Shown here: positions 47,792-58,690 of the stretch, in pieces
Position numbering within the stretch: the first letter of the stretch is position 1
Layout of the letters: each line of letters opens with the position of its first letter
Assembly (NCBI GenBank): GCA_036346375.1
Contig: JAYEVE010000231.1
Coordinates: 1,087,146-1,151,145 of the forward strand
Length of the DNA stretch: 64,000 bases
Direction of reading: 5' to 3'
DNA from: Guadua angustifolia
Lineage: Eukaryota; Streptophyta; Magnoliopsida; Poales; Poaceae
Notes under the pieces: generated by a model
The model's input: the letters and a program-made list of their open reading frames with translations, nothing else
Database searches by the model: none
Told to the model about the DNA's origin: nothing
Translations under genes and position numbers: made by a program

Positions 47792-48449
47792 TGTCGGCAA
47801 TCGGGATCGTCAACATGAAGAAAAGAGGTAGGGTCGAGAGTTTATAGGACAGTGCGTTACTGCTCAAGCGAAGGAAGAAAATCGATCGCAGGATGATGGT
47901 CTGAACAAGCGACAACGAGCATGAGACAAGAGTTTATCTTGGTTCGAGCCCTCTGAAGGTAATAGTCTATCTCCGCCGCCTGCGGCGGTATTCTTGCTAT
48001 TTAGGGGTGTCTGAGCAATGTTTACAACTTAAGATAGTAATAGTGATCCCTAACTCGAGGCTGCTGCGTGTCTTTGTGTTGTCTTCGTCCCCTGGAGCTC
48101 ATCGTCCTTGGTCTTTATACTTCCTTTGCAGACACGAATCACGAGGCGATCCTCGGAAAGGGGCCCGTGCACCTGAGAAGTGGCGACCAGGCCTTCGAAC
48201 TTCTTCTTGCTCCGAGTCATCCCGACCCGCTCTCATGCAGCCGCCGATCAAATGCGATCCGAAATCTAGGGCGGACCAGGGGCTTGAGCGAGACTCCCCG
48301 CCGAGCTCGAGGTCGAGGTGCCGAGGCTCGTGGCGCAAGGCCTTCGTCGTCAGGCGCCCAAGGCACGATCCAGTCGCGGTCGGGGCCTTCCGAGCTTGGG
48401 GATCTGTTGACCGTACTCCGGCCGGTCAAGGAGTACCCAGCCCTCGTCA
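47792..48449 (-). repeat. 5' LTR of element D
   Basis: 658 bp, TGTCGGCAATCGGG...CCAGCCCTCGTCA on the plus strand. AGCTC follows at 48450-48454. The minus-strand TATA box GTATAAAG is at 48120-48113. The expected primer binding site just inside (47791 downward) is poorly conserved compared with element E. Confidence 0.88.
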
Positions 48450-48454
48450 AGCTC

Positions 48455-50025
48455 CAAATGCCTTAAAATATTTTCTAGAATGTTTTTGAAAATTTTCACA
48501 TATTTTTCTATTTATTTGGGCTTTATCTATTTTTGGGATTTATTTTTATTGGAAAAGCTATTAAAAATAATTGAACAGTCTGGGCCGAGCCTTTGTTATC
48601 CTGCCAATCTTCCCACTGCCACCAGCCCGCTCAGCCCAGCTGCCAAAACCCTAAGCTCTCGCGATTGTGGTCATTGGATGTTGATCCAACAACCATGATC
48701 TTTTCGCGACGTCTCCTACTGTCGGCCACTAGATCTTCGCCACGTGTATGTTTGGGATAGCGCCACATCGCCTTTCCATATTGCCATTGGACTCTGCCGT
48801 TGCCACCGAATCTACCGCATATCTTGGGCTATTCATGCCTCCCTAGGGGTCTATTTAATGTGTCGCTAGTTTCATTGGGATCCTCATCTTGAGACACATT
48901 TGGTGCCCTAGGAAACACCACTTGAGACGTCGTCTGCACTCCATAGGAGCTCACCGTTGTCCCGGAGGTCACCATCATGCTTCACGCAAGATCTCACCGC
49001 CGTTGAGCTGTCTTCACCATCGCCAGGACTTCCATCGTGTTCACCGCATCAAGCTCATCCGAAACAGCAAGCTATCGTCACTGGAGTCACCCCCCTTTGC
49101 CTTCACCGTGGTCATCTTCTTTGTTGCCGATGAGATTCTCACTACTGTGCCATGAACGCCGTTGGGAGCTTAGTGACCGTAGGATCCAGAATTAACGCGT
49201 AGGATGCAGACACGTGTGCGTGCCGTTTCGCCTAACAGCTCTTGCCAAAAGCCATCAGATCTAGGATGTTGTGGGATGCTTGCCGCGTGTCGCAATCTGG
49301 GGTTGTCGCATTGCCAGTTCCTGCTACCTTGACCTAGCTATCTGATCTATTTTTTGGGGTGTGGATAGTACCGCGTAGCGTCACCCGCCGTTTGCTGTGT
49401 GTTCAGAGATCTCCGCTAATCTCAGTCGTTCATTTCGAATCGAACGGGAGGGATTTCACCATGCACTGCACCAGTCACTTTCAGCTACTCATTGTGCTTT
49501 CGTTGCGCCGCGTGTCATTGCTAACATTAATGCTCGCGTCAGTTGGCGCACGAGCACAGTATCACCAGTCCATAATGGACCAGCGCCGACCGTGGACCTG
49601 GTCCATGCGTGGGCCACATGTAGCCATAGACTAGTCCATGTGTCGCGATGTAATAAATCTGGGATTTCCAGTAGAAAAAATAATTTTGTTAATTAGATTT
49701 TTCTATTTTTCTGATTTTTATTTTATTTCAAAATTCAAAGGGTTTGTTCTTCCTCATATGAACTTTGATTAGGTGATTCCAGTCTCTAAAAATTTATAAA
49801 ATTGATATATTTTTAATGGTGAATTTTATTTAATCTTTAGAGATGATTTTACTCTCTATTTTTTGCATTTATTGCTTGTACGCTTGTGTCACATAGACAT
49901 TGAAGTACCCGAGGTATTCATGAGGAAGGAGCCAAGCCAAGAACAAGGTCCAGAGCAAGATCTAGAGCTCTTTGAAAGTAAGTTGTGCTTTGATCATGTT
50001 GAGGCCATGTTTGAAATATTATTTT
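48455..50025 (+). repeat. 3' LTR of element C, second part
   Basis: Continues the LTR broken at 37312: CAAATGCCTTAAAATATTTTC matches the B LTR (reverse complement around 10285-10255). Similarity to B continues to the GTTGAGGCCATG stretch near 50000 (B about 8585). A CTATTTAATG box at about 48850 is the likely promoter core. Element E begins at 50026, and the rest of the LTR is not in the window. Confidence 0.82.
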
Positions 50026-50676
50026 TGTCAAGGGCTGGACAACCCTTTGGCCGGTCAGCACACGGTCAACGCGCCCCTAGTTCGGGGGCCCCCCGATCAC
50101 GCCCTTGTTAATTGGGATCCTGTGCTCGAAAGTACATACGACCTCGAGTTCGAGCTCGCGCGACCACAGTGCTTGGGCCAGCCTTTGCTCGGTCGCTGTT
50201 TCCTTGGATCCCTGGCGTGCATTCTTGGGCGATTACCAAGGCGTGGTGTTGTGGGTGGTGCAAGAGTCGCCGGCAAGCGGAGCGATTGTAAACTGGCCTC
50301 AATGCGCGCATTAAGGGCCACGATCGAAGATTTCTCCAGCGGTTACACGAGGGGAGGTATAAAAGCCGAGATGCACAACGCGAAAGGACAACAAAGACAC
50401 ACCACAACTCGAACTAGAGATCGCCATTCTTGATTTGAGTCAGTAAACACGTCCCGTACACCGATATAACAAAGATCACCGCCGCAGGAGGTGACCGGAG
50501 TAAAACTATTACCTTCACAGGGCTCGAACCGGTATAAACCTTTGTCTCACGTTCGTTGGCGTCCGCTCCCGACCATCATCGCGTCGGTTCCGTTCCTTCG
50601 TTTGAGCGGCGCGCTGAGTCCCATATCACACGAGACCCCTACCATATTTCTTGCGGTTGGCGATCCGTCGTCGGCA
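50026..50676 (+). repeat. 5' LTR of element E
   Basis: 651 bp, TGTCAAGGGCTGG...GTCGTCGGCA. Its second half matches the reverse complement of D's LTR (for example TATTACCTTCACAGGGCTCG). Confidence 0.85.
50358..50364 (+). promoter_or_regulatory. TATA box of element E LTR
   Basis: TATAAAA in GAGGTATAAAAGCCGAG, about 320 bp before the LTR end, is a textbook position and context for a gypsy LTR promoter. Confidence 0.7.
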
Positions 50677-50677
50677 A

Positions 50678-50695
50678 TTTGGCGCCAAGTGGGGC
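50678..50695 (+). other. Primer binding site of element E
   Basis: TTTGGCGCCAAGTGGGGC begins two bases after the LTR end. TTTGGCGCC starts are usual for gypsy elements of grasses. I do not assign the tRNA. Confidence 0.75.
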
Positions 50696-50740
50696 CGTTT
50701 GCTTCATTCACTCGCGGGAAAAACTCCAAGATCCGGGAGC

Positions 50741-52170
50741 ATGGTTCACTTCACTCATGGACATTCTTCCGCGTGGATTCGAGTGGACCTCCGACTCGCC
50801 GTCCTGTTTCGCCATCGCCGCCACATAGCGGCGACGTCACGGTGGCGGGCGGTCTGGCCGCGGAGGAGATGCGGTGATCGTGATCGCGACTCTGAAGGCG
50901 CTAAATAGGATGGTGCATGTCGCCATCAACCAAGCCATAACCGCCCTCGGAAAGCCCAGAAAAGACCGGCGCGTCTTCTAGGCCACCGGACTCCTCTCTC
51001 GAGAGCATACTCGGCGCTATTGCCGAAGTCGGAACTCTTCGGCCGAGCCCGGCGAAGAACTCGGCAAATGCCACGGCTGAAGGCATTCCTCCGCGACACC
51101 GGCCACCGTTAAGGACCCCCTCTCGAGGCGATGGCGGCTCGTCAGCGTCATCGCCAGCCGCACTTTTCGTCGTCACGACCCTGCGTGAGGCACCTTCGTC
51201 TCGGCGCCCTCGGGATGTAACTCGGCGTCGCGCGACACCATCCCACGCACCACCGCGGGGTGGGCCGCAGCGGAGCTACACAAGCTCTGCGTCGGCCGGC
51301 CGCGGGGCGGGTATCTCTCCCGACGTTCGCCCGAGCGTCAAGCCCGCGTCACGAGACGCTGCGCTACCTCGAGCGACTCCGTGCGGCGCCATGGCCAATC
51401 TCGCCGAAGATCGGGCCGCGGGCGACCGACTTCGAGTCGTCATGCAGATGAGACCTTCTCGGCGGCGCATATTTCGGCGTGCACCCGTCCCGGCTTACGG
51501 CTGTGTGGCGTACTCGCACGACCTTCGTCGCGTGCGTTGGCCAGCTCGATTCAAACCCGCGTTGATCGAGCGCTTCGACGGGACCAAAAACCCCGACGAG
51601 TTCCTGTCTATCTACTCGACTGCTATCCTAGCGGCCGGGGGCGATGAGCTCGTCATGGCCAACTACCTCCCGACTGTCTTGGGCCGGCGCCCGCGCGAAC
51701 TGGCTTTTCAGCAGGCTGGCTCCTTTCAGTCGTGGCACCAAATCGAGCTCCTCGCTCCAACTTCCATAGTTGTTACTGAGCTACCGGGAGGGAGAAGGAC
51801 TGGATCGCGTCATCCAGGCAAAGGCGAACCACTTCGCGATTTGCAGGCGGCGATTTATCGCGCACAAGGAACTGATTCGAGCATCTCCGAGCGAGGCATC
51901 ATCAAGGCCTTCAAGTTGGTGTCCGCGACCGACGCCTTTACCGAGGACACAGGAGATCACGTCGAGTCTCATCGTCAACAATTTATTCGCATGCATGGGC
52001 GGAAGCAGAGATACGGTGACGACGGCCGTCCCGTGGAAGCGCGACTTCTGACCAAGGTAAGCTTGGTCGAATTCCTGAAAGCGGTCCGTCAATTCCAAGG
52101 GCGCCGACAAAGGTGCCACCGCCAAGAAGCGGAAGCGATCAAGAAGCCGGTGGTGGTCTGCTGCGAGTAG
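50741..52170 (+). pseudogene. Element E gag (frameshifted)
   Basis: ATG 50741 matches D's start. After shifts, a 259-codon open frame (51391-52170) carries the Tat gag core: I-E-R-F-D-G-T-K-N-P-D-E-F (about 51565-51603) and G-D-E-L-V-M-A-N-Y-L-P (about 51640-51675), then the C-terminal half of the capsid. The N-terminal third (50741-51390) is broken. It is arginine- and proline-rich with high GC. Confidence 0.78.
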
Positions 52171-52176
52171 TCGCTT

Positions 52177-53013
52177 TTGCGACGGCGGCGCGAAGGTCCT
52201 CGAGGATCGAGATCAGGCTCGGGATGGGTCCCGACCTCGTCAAGGTCGGCCAAAGTCTCGACAAGCGCAGGGCCAGCCCTAGAAGGAAGGCCAGCGTTTC
52301 AGCAAGCGCATGATGACATCGATCTCGAGTTTCAGCAAGGCGAGCGCCGGATTGACGTCATCTTCGGCAGCTCGGCGGCTTATCAGTCCAGGCGCGAGGT
52401 CAAGGCCACGGTGCGGACTATCTACCAGGTCGCAGCTGGGAAGCCCATCGAGCAACATTGCAAATGGGCTGGGGCCACCATCACCTTCTCCCCAGAAGAC
52501 GCTCTCCAAAGTATGGCTCGAGACTTGAAGACCGCCCTGGTCGTGACCCCGACCATCAGCAATACAACGGTCGGGCGCGTCATGGTCGACGGTGGCAGCT
52601 CTCTCAACTTACTGCAGGCAGGAGCGCTCGACCAGATGCAGATTCCCCGGTCGAAGGTCAAGAGCATTACCATACCCTTCTTCGGGATAGTTCCCGGGAG
52701 CTCGACCACCCCCTTAGGGCAAGTGGTCATGCCCGTTACCTTCGGCGGCTCAGACAACTTCCGCACCGAGCTGATCACCTTCGAGGTGGTCGAGGGTGAC
52801 CTCCCGTACAACGCCATCCTCGGGCGGCCTGCCTTGGTCAAGTTCATGGCGGCCAACCATTATGGCCATCGATGCATGAAATCGCCACAGCCAGCGGTGT
52901 CATCACTGCGTGCGAGGCGACTTCTTGGCGGACATGGGCTGGAGACCAAGGCTTTGGCTCTGGCGGCATGTTGCCCCAACGTGGTCGGAGGTGACGGAGA
53001 AGAACGCCCGTGA
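52177..53013 (+). pseudogene. Element E aspartic protease region (domain intact)
   Basis: A 278-codon open frame. V-M-V-D-G-G-S-S-L-N-L-L (about 52579-52614) holds the catalytic Asp (codon 52588-52590); D-G-G-S-S is the Tat form of D-T/S-G. I-L-G-R-P-A-L-V (about 52816-52840) is the second conserved protease motif. The upstream part, R-R-I-D-V-I-F-G, precedes the domain as in D. It is the best preserved protein segment in E, but without an uninterrupted link to gag or RT. Confidence 0.82.
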
Positions 53014-54480
53014 AGCGGCGATCCAGCCAATGAGCGGCGAAGGCCGTGTCGCTCGAGGAGGTGTAGCGACCAAGTGCATCCATATCTCGGTGAGCTGGGT
53101 TCAAATAGGAACTCGAGCTCGTCCACTTTCCTTCAGCGCCAACAAGGGTATTTTCGCAGGAGCCAGCGGACATGCCGTGTCGAGGGAGGTGATCGAGCAC
53201 AAGTTGCGGTGATATCCGACTCTCGACACATCGCGGAATTTGCTCGTCGCTTTTCACCGAGAAGGTCGCGATCATCAAGGAGACTCTCGATAAGCTTCTG
53301 AAAGCCGGTTTCATCCGAGAGATCGATTACTCTGAGTGGTTGGCCAACCCGGTCATTGTTCAGAAGAAAGGCGGAAAGTGGAGAATGTGCGTCGACCATA
53401 CGGGGTTGAACTTCGGCTGTCAGCGACAACCCTTCCCCTTCCGCATCGATCAGTTGTCGACTCCACCACAAACGCCAAATCTTTGAGCTTTTTGGGCGCT
53501 TTCTCGGATACCACAGATCAAGTGGCGGTTGACGATGAAGAGTAAGACTGGCCTTCATCACGCCATTTGGCACCTATTGCTACACGACCATGTCGTTTTG
53601 GTGCTGCAGAATGCGGGCGCCACGTTCAGCGTCGATGACCGGGCGTTCGAGCCGCGGATCGGGCGAAACCTTGAAGTCTACGTGGGCGACATCATCGTCA
53701 AGAGCCCGCCGAGGGCAAACCGCGTTCGCGACCTGAGGAGACCCGCCAACCTGAGCAGCACAAGATCAAGCTCAACCCCGAGAAGTGCGTGTTGTGTGGC
53801 GTCGGGAAGGTGCTCGGCTACATGATCGGGGCTCGGGGGTTGGTCTGAACCCGGAGAAGATCGAGGCGATCGAGAAGATGGCGCCCCCGACCTCGATCAA
53901 GCAGGTGCAGAGCATCACCGGCCACATGGCCACCCTCAGCAGGTTCATTTCGAGGCTCGGCGAGTGTGGGCTCCCATTCTTTCGAACCCTGCGCAAGCAC
54001 GGGGGCTTTGAATGGACTCTAGAGGTGCAGCGGTCCTTCGACGAGCTAAAGGTATACCTGTCATCCCCGCCCCTACTTACGACTCCGCAACCTGGCGAGA
54101 GGTTGCTGCTTTACCTCGTGGCCGCCTCCCAAGTCGTATTTGACATCACAGTGGTGAGCAGGGGTCCTGATAATTTCTCGATCTATTACGTCGTGAGGTC
54201 TTGCATGGTCCGAAGGCGCTACATGTGTCTGAAGCACAGTATGCCCTCCTCATGGCTTCACGCAAGCTCCGACACTACTTCCAGGCGCACTCTGTGGTCG
54301 TTCCGAGCAACTTCCCGCTCGGGGACATTCTGCGGAACCCAGAAGGCGGCGGGCGCATAGCCAAGTGGGCTATGAAGCTGGCGGCATTCGACGTCTAGGT
54401 CGTGGCTCGAACGGCAATCAAGTCGCAAGTACTCGCCGACTTCGTGGTAGAACAAACGTCACCGCTTCGGCCTCCACTCT
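53014..54480 (+). pseudogene. Element E reverse transcriptase and first RNase H (broken, YVGD)
   Basis: RT start K-L-L-K-A-G-F-I-R-E-I (about 53290-53325), then W-R-M-C-V-D (53381-53398). The active site reads Y-V-G-D at 53679-53690, where Y-V-D-D is required, so the first catalytic Asp is Gly. The thumb follows with L-N-P-E-K-I-E-A-I and S-R-F-I-S-R-L-G-E (about 53845-53965). RNase H includes Y-V-V-R-S-C, E-A-Q-Y-A-L-L (about 54232) and the tether end V-L-A-D-F-V-V-E-Q. Frameshifts occur near 53020, 53470, 53790 and 54200. Confidence 0.83.
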
Positions 54481-54960
54481 GACGCAAAGAGAAGCCCTAG
54501 ATTATGTTTTTTCGGCTTCACGGCAGTCTTTCAAGCGCTTCGAAATGGGATTCTTATTCTTACCCAGCGGCGACTCGTTGAAGTCACGTAGTTCGTTTTG
54601 GGTTCTGGCGACCAACAATGTGGCAGAGATCTGAAAGCCCTCGGCGGGTTCTGAGCTTATAAGGCCTTGGGCGTCGGCCGGTTGATCATGAAGGCGACTA
54701 CCTAGCTCGTCATCCGGGATTCAACAAGGACTACCGAGGTTCGGAAGACTTAATGGCAAGGTACCTCGCCTAAATGCGCAAGATGGAAAAATGGTTCGAA
54801 CTTGGAACTCGAGCACATCCCCGGGGAGGACAACTCCGGTAGCGACTTCCTCTCCAAGCTCGGCTCCTCCGACGGCAGAGATCCCTCCCGGCGTCATCCC
54901 GGAATCGGCAACCCCATCGATCTCCGATCGGGAGGTCATGCTCTTGTGGCGGAAGGTATT
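54481..54960 (+). pseudogene. Element E second (archaeal-type) RNase H (broken)
   Basis: M-A-R-Y-L-A, a stop, then M-R-K-M-E-K-W-F (about 54750-54800), then, one frameshift later, L-E-H-I-P-G-E-D-N-S-G-S-D-F-L-S-K-L (54805-54858). This matches D at 43565-43450. Confidence 0.78.
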
Positions 54961-56195
54961 CCCTCTGGGGCGAGCCCATCCACGGTCTGGCGGCAAGGCG
55001 ACCTATCGCCTCGACCTCGCCGAGAGGAAGCGGGATCAGCGGCGAAAGCAAGCTTGTACACGCCGTGGACGGCGGACTCTATAAACGGAATGTTTCTCGG
55101 CATTACGACTCGGTGCATTTCGGGGAGGAGGGTAAGTACCTATTAAACGACATTCACTCGAGCCTTTGTGGAGCACACTCTTCATACAGGGGCGATGGTC
55201 GGCAGAAAGCCTTCAGTATGGGATACCTGCTGCCAAGCGCTTCAGATGCTCGTGATATCATCCGCGCTACCGCCGCATGCCGATTCCATGCCGGAAGTCG
55301 CACCGGTAGCCCTCGCGCCTTCAGACTATCCCGCTTGCTTGGCCTTTTTTTCGACTCGAATTTGGATATCCTCGGCCCTTTTCCTCAGCGATCGGGGAAA
55401 GAAGTTCTCGTACGTGGCCATCGACACCTTCACCAAGTGGATCGGTAGAACCGTCTCGACCATCACCGCGCTCGGCGGTACTTCGTTTTTCCGCTTGTTC
55501 GTGGTCACCAGGTACGGGGTTCCATGCAAAATTATCACTAACAATGGTACACAGTTTACCAGCGAGCTATTCCAGGAATTTTGCGAAGACCTTGGTACCA
55601 AAGTATGCTTTGCCTCGCCGCCACCCTCGAACAAGGAGTCTGCGAAGCAGCATATGAGACAGATTGTCCAGTATGCGTCCAAGCGAAGTCGCAGATGAGC
55701 TCGAACGCATACTAACAAGACACGGTGGGCGAACTTTCCACCGTCTTATGGTCCATTCAGTACCACAGTCGGCCGAACAACGGGGTCCACACCCTTCCAA
55801 GCTGTGGTTGGTACTAAAGCCGATCCGCCTCCCGAGGTATTTGGCTCTGCTAGAGTCATTTTAGTCGACCATGTCGACTTCAAGAAACGGTCTCTCGACC
55901 TTACCTCATGGAAGAAGTAAGATGTCGCTGCCTTTACTCACGATCAACGCATACACGCAAGCTCTTCCGGCGACATGCGTCTCGGTCAGTATGACCTAGG
56001 AAGCTCCTTGTTGGGGATCTAGCTCTAAGACGAATCCAGAGCTCGTCCAACACCAACAAGTTATCCCCGCGGTGGGAGGGTCCCTATAGAGTCATTTCAA
56101 CAGATCACACGGGGGCTTACCGGCTAGCGATGCCCGATGGCAGAGAGCTCTCTAGCTCGTGGAATATAGATCAACTTCAGAAGTTTTATGTGTAA
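54961..56195 (+). pseudogene. Element E integrase (broken)
   Basis: Zinc-binding region L-L-N-D-I-H-S-S-L-C-G-A-H-S (about 55140-55180). The core has S-Y-V-A-I-D-T-F-T-K-W-I (about 55408-55443) and C-K-I-I-T-N-N-G-T-Q-F-T-S. The second catalytic Asp is Asn (codon 55540-55542). The C-terminal L-S-P-R-W-E-G-P-Y-R-V-I and W-N-I-D-Q-L-Q-K-F-Y-V end at TAA 56193-56195. Frameshifts near 55200, 55690 and 56000 break the frame. Confidence 0.82.
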
Positions 56196-56812
56196 CCTCT
56201 ATTCCTTTAAATTTCAATAAAGCTGTTCTTCGATTCTCGCCATTCTTGTCTTTTCTACTATAATTGCGAACGTTATCATTGGCCGTAACCTTTTCTCGCG
56301 CACGACCTTCGTGCACAGTGCACTCGCCTTTGGTCTGAGCGTCGCGAGCTTTATGGTCCAGTGGTCGAGCTAATTGTAAGCCGAAACTTTTCGCAATCCA
56401 GCTCACCACTGCGCCTGGGCTCGACCCAAAAGCCTCGCAGCTCTGATCATTCAACAGCACTCGTGATTCTGGTCGAGCTCGAATGTTAGGTCGAATGTGA
56501 TTAACTCGCTTTAAAGTTCGCTCGACATGTTTTTTCTCCGCGGCCCCTTTTTTCTCAACTACGCAGTCACGGTCGTTTGCTTATGTCTAAGTCTTGTGCC
56601 CAAGGCGTTGCTCGCCCTCGGACCCAGAGGTACGGGCGATGGCATACTACCAGCATAGGCGACCTCACGGGCACGAGCAAAAGCAAGAAAGGCGAATTCC
56701 AAACATCCTCGACTACGAACTTGAGCGGGAAATGGGCGTTGGCACCCAAAAGTAATGTAGTTCTATCATAAAATTTCATAGCATTTTTACAGGACAGTAG
56801 TAGGGTAAAAAA
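56196..56812. other. Gap between pol and antisense ORF in element E
   Basis: Non-coding spacer between the convergent pol and antisense ORF. It corresponds to 41521-42109 in D and has about the same length. Nothing else was seen in it. Confidence 0.6.
56217..56222 (+). terminator. Polyadenylation signal of element E
   Basis: AATAAA 22 bp after the pol stop, in the AATAAAGCTG context shared with element D. Confidence 0.5.
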
Positions 56813-56883
56813 TTACAGGTCCTCCATCTCGCGGGTGAGCTTCTCTTGCTCGAGCTTGGCGACCTTAGCCCGCAAGGTTGAGA
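56813..56883 (-). pseudogene. C-terminal end of the antisense ORF in element E
   Basis: On the minus strand the last residues read L-R-A-K-V-A-K-L-E-Q-E-K-L-T-R-E-M-E-D-L with stop at 56815-56813. This is the coiled-coil end seen in D at about 41435-41520. Everything upstream is lost at the junction with the copia fragment. Confidence 0.75.
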
Positions 56884-57300
56884 GCTCCTACTTTGAGAGT
56901 TTTTGTGTGGAGTCTAGGTTAGAGCATCAGTTCTTCTCTCCATACACCCCTCAGCAAAATGGCGTAGTGGAAAGGAAGAACATGACCCTGGTAGAGATGG
57001 CCAGGACGATGCTAGATGAGTACAGTACTCCTAGAAAGTTTTTGGCTGAGGCTATAGCTACTGTTTGCCATGTTTCAAATCGCATTTTCTTGAGAGCATA
57101 TTTGCATCACACTTCTTATGAGTTGAGGTATGGGCGAAAGCCTAGTGTATCTCATTTTCGTGTATTTGGTAGCAAGGGTATCTTGAAGTTTGGTAACCTA
57201 GATAAGTTTGAGTCTCGTTCTTTTGACGGTATTTTCTGTGTTAGTCGACTTCTTCTCATAGCTATAGGGTCTGGAGTTGCGATGCGAATAGGATCATAAA
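56884..57300 (+). pseudogene. Element F integrase, C-terminal part
   Basis: F-F-S-P-Y-T-P-Q-Q-N-G-V-V-E-R-K-N (about 56932-56982) includes the catalytic Glu in V-E-R. It is followed by E-M-A-R-T-M-L and the Y-E-L-R-Y-G-R-K-P-S-V-S-H-F-R-V-F-G region. The catalytic Asp residues are upstream of the break and absent. Confidence 0.85.
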
Positions 57301-57479
57301 GACCTGTGATGTGACTTTAATGAGGCTAGCCTAGGAGCTAGACCTGATATTTCAGGCTCTTCTTATCCCTCTGAGACCATCTTTGTAGAGGATGAGTATG
57401 ATGGAGATGATAGTGTTCCACCTGATCCAGTCCCCTCCACACCTGAGTGCCTCCTATTTCTATTTTTGCACCTTAGGGA

Positions 57480-58690
57480 GATCAGCCCGTGCCTTTAGAC
57501 TCTCCTTCAGCGAGTGGCTCTATTCCTACCTCTTATGCTCAAGAGGTAGATGCCACTTCTGCTTCTGGTCCTCCTCGCCACATTCAGCGTTCTCATCCAC
57601 CTGATCGGATCATTGATGATCTATTTGAGTGTGTGACACACTCAAAACCAGGCTTATCTTCTTTCTGTCTTCACTCTACCTTTGTTGCTTCTTTCGAACT
57701 AAAGGATGTTACTCATGCATTATCCGATGAATCATGGATTAATGCTATGCATGAGGAACTAGAAAACTTTGAGATGAACAAAGTCTGGCAGCTTGTAAAG
57801 CCCCCATCTGGTCATAATATCATTGAGACCAAGTGGGTGTTCAAAAACAAGCAGAGTGAGGATGGGGTTGTCATTAGCAACAAGACTAGGCTAGTTGCAC
57901 CGGGTTTCACTCAGGTTGAGAGTCTTGAGTTTGAGGAGACCTTTGCCCCTGTATCTAGACTAGAGGTGATTACGATCCTGCTTGTATTTTCTGCATCCCA
58001 GGGCTTCAAACTCTATTAAATGGATGTCAAGAGTGCATTCCTCAATGGCTTTATTAAGGAAGAGGTTTATGTCAAGCAACCTCCAGGATTTGAGAATACC
58101 AAATACCCAAACCATGTCTACAAGCTTTCCAAAGCCTTGTATGGACTTCAGCAGGCCCCTAGAGCATGGTATGAGAGGTTTAAGTCATATCTTCTCAATC
58201 ATGTTTTCAAAATGGGTATAGTAGACAAAACTCTGTTCATCAAACATTAGGATTCTATGTGGACGATATTATCTTTGGTGGCTCTTCTCATTCTCTTGTG
58301 TCTCAATTTTCTAAGGTGATGAGCACAGAGTTTGAGATGAATATGATAGACGAGTTGAGCTACTTTCTCAGCTTCCAGATCAAGCAGACTTGGGATGGTA
58401 CTTTCCTTCACCAAGGTAAGTACATTCGGGACCTCCTAAGACGGTTTGATATGTCTGATGGAAAGCTTGTGATGACTCCTATGGTCACCATTGCTGTCCT
58501 CGAGCCCGGTGAGGATGGTGAGCCTGCTGATCAGAAGGAGTTCTGGAGCATAATTGGCTCTCTCTTGTATCTCACTACCTCTCGGCCGGACATACACTTT
58601 GTCGTGTGTATGTGCGCTCGCTTTCAAGCTTCTCCTCGCGTCTCTTATCACCAGGCGGTGAAGTGCATTTTCAGGTACCTTTGAGCTACC
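57480..58690 (+). pseudogene. Element F reverse transcriptase (broken)
   Basis: RVT_2-type RT: W-I-N-A-M-H-E-E-L (57735-57761), T-K-W-V-F-K-N-K, a TAA at 58017-58019 where Gln is expected, M-D-V-K-S-A-F-L-N-G (58020-58049), K-A-L-Y-G-L-Q-Q-A-P-R-A-W-Y (about 58131-58172), then a small deletion/frameshift. Y-V-D-D at 58256-58267 is intact. G-S-L-L-Y-L-T-T-S-R-P-D-I (58555-58593) closes the domain. Confidence 0.88.

Larger units (their letters stand above)
37313..48449 (-). mobile_element. Element D: Tat-lineage Ty3/gypsy with antisense ORF, TSD AGCTC
   Basis: LTRs of about 0.66 kb at 37313-37977 and 47792-48449, with exact 5-bp flanks AGCTC (37308-37312, 48450-48454). The minus strand carries gag, protease, RT, RNase H, a second archaeal-type RNase H and integrase (47727 down to 42110). 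The plus strand carries a Transposase_28-type ORF (38390-41520) between pol and the 3' LTR. The second RNase H plus an antisense ORF identify the Tat clade. It is GC-rich compared with the AT-rich LTR it sits in. All genes are damaged, with pol worst in the RT and gag parts. Confidence 0.9.
15276..50025 (+). mobile_element. Element C: Ty3/gypsy chromovirus split by nested insertions
   Basis: The host element of the nest, on the plus strand. Its own parts are: 5' LTR remnant (15276-15524), leader (15525-15545 and 19117-19752), gag (19753-20950 and on to about 22000), protease (about 22000-22182, 22984-23135, 34359-34460), RT-RNase H (34460-35760), integrase-chromodomain (35960-37100), PPT, and 3' LTR (37141-37312, 48455-50025, continuing outside the window). 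About 27.4 kb of the span is inserted DNA. It is the same family as A and B and more degenerate than B. Confidence 0.85.
50026..56883 (+). mobile_element. Element E: Tat-lineage Ty3/gypsy, 3' end lost
   Basis: 5' LTR (50026-50676), primer binding site, then gag, protease, RT, RNase H, second RNase H and integrase on the plus strand (50741-56195). The last 24 codons of an antisense ORF follow on the minus strand (56883-56813). It is the same family as D in LTR, pol end and antisense ORF end, in the opposite orientation. It is cut at about 56884 by copia sequence, so the rest of the antisense ORF and the 3' LTR are missing. The candidate target duplication is ATTTT at 50021-50025, which cannot be confirmed. 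Confidence 0.87.

Noticed and set aside
48480..48698. Short frame at 48480-48698 as a small gene
   Set aside because: It lies in the second half of element C's 3' LTR and aligns with non-coding LTR sequence of B.
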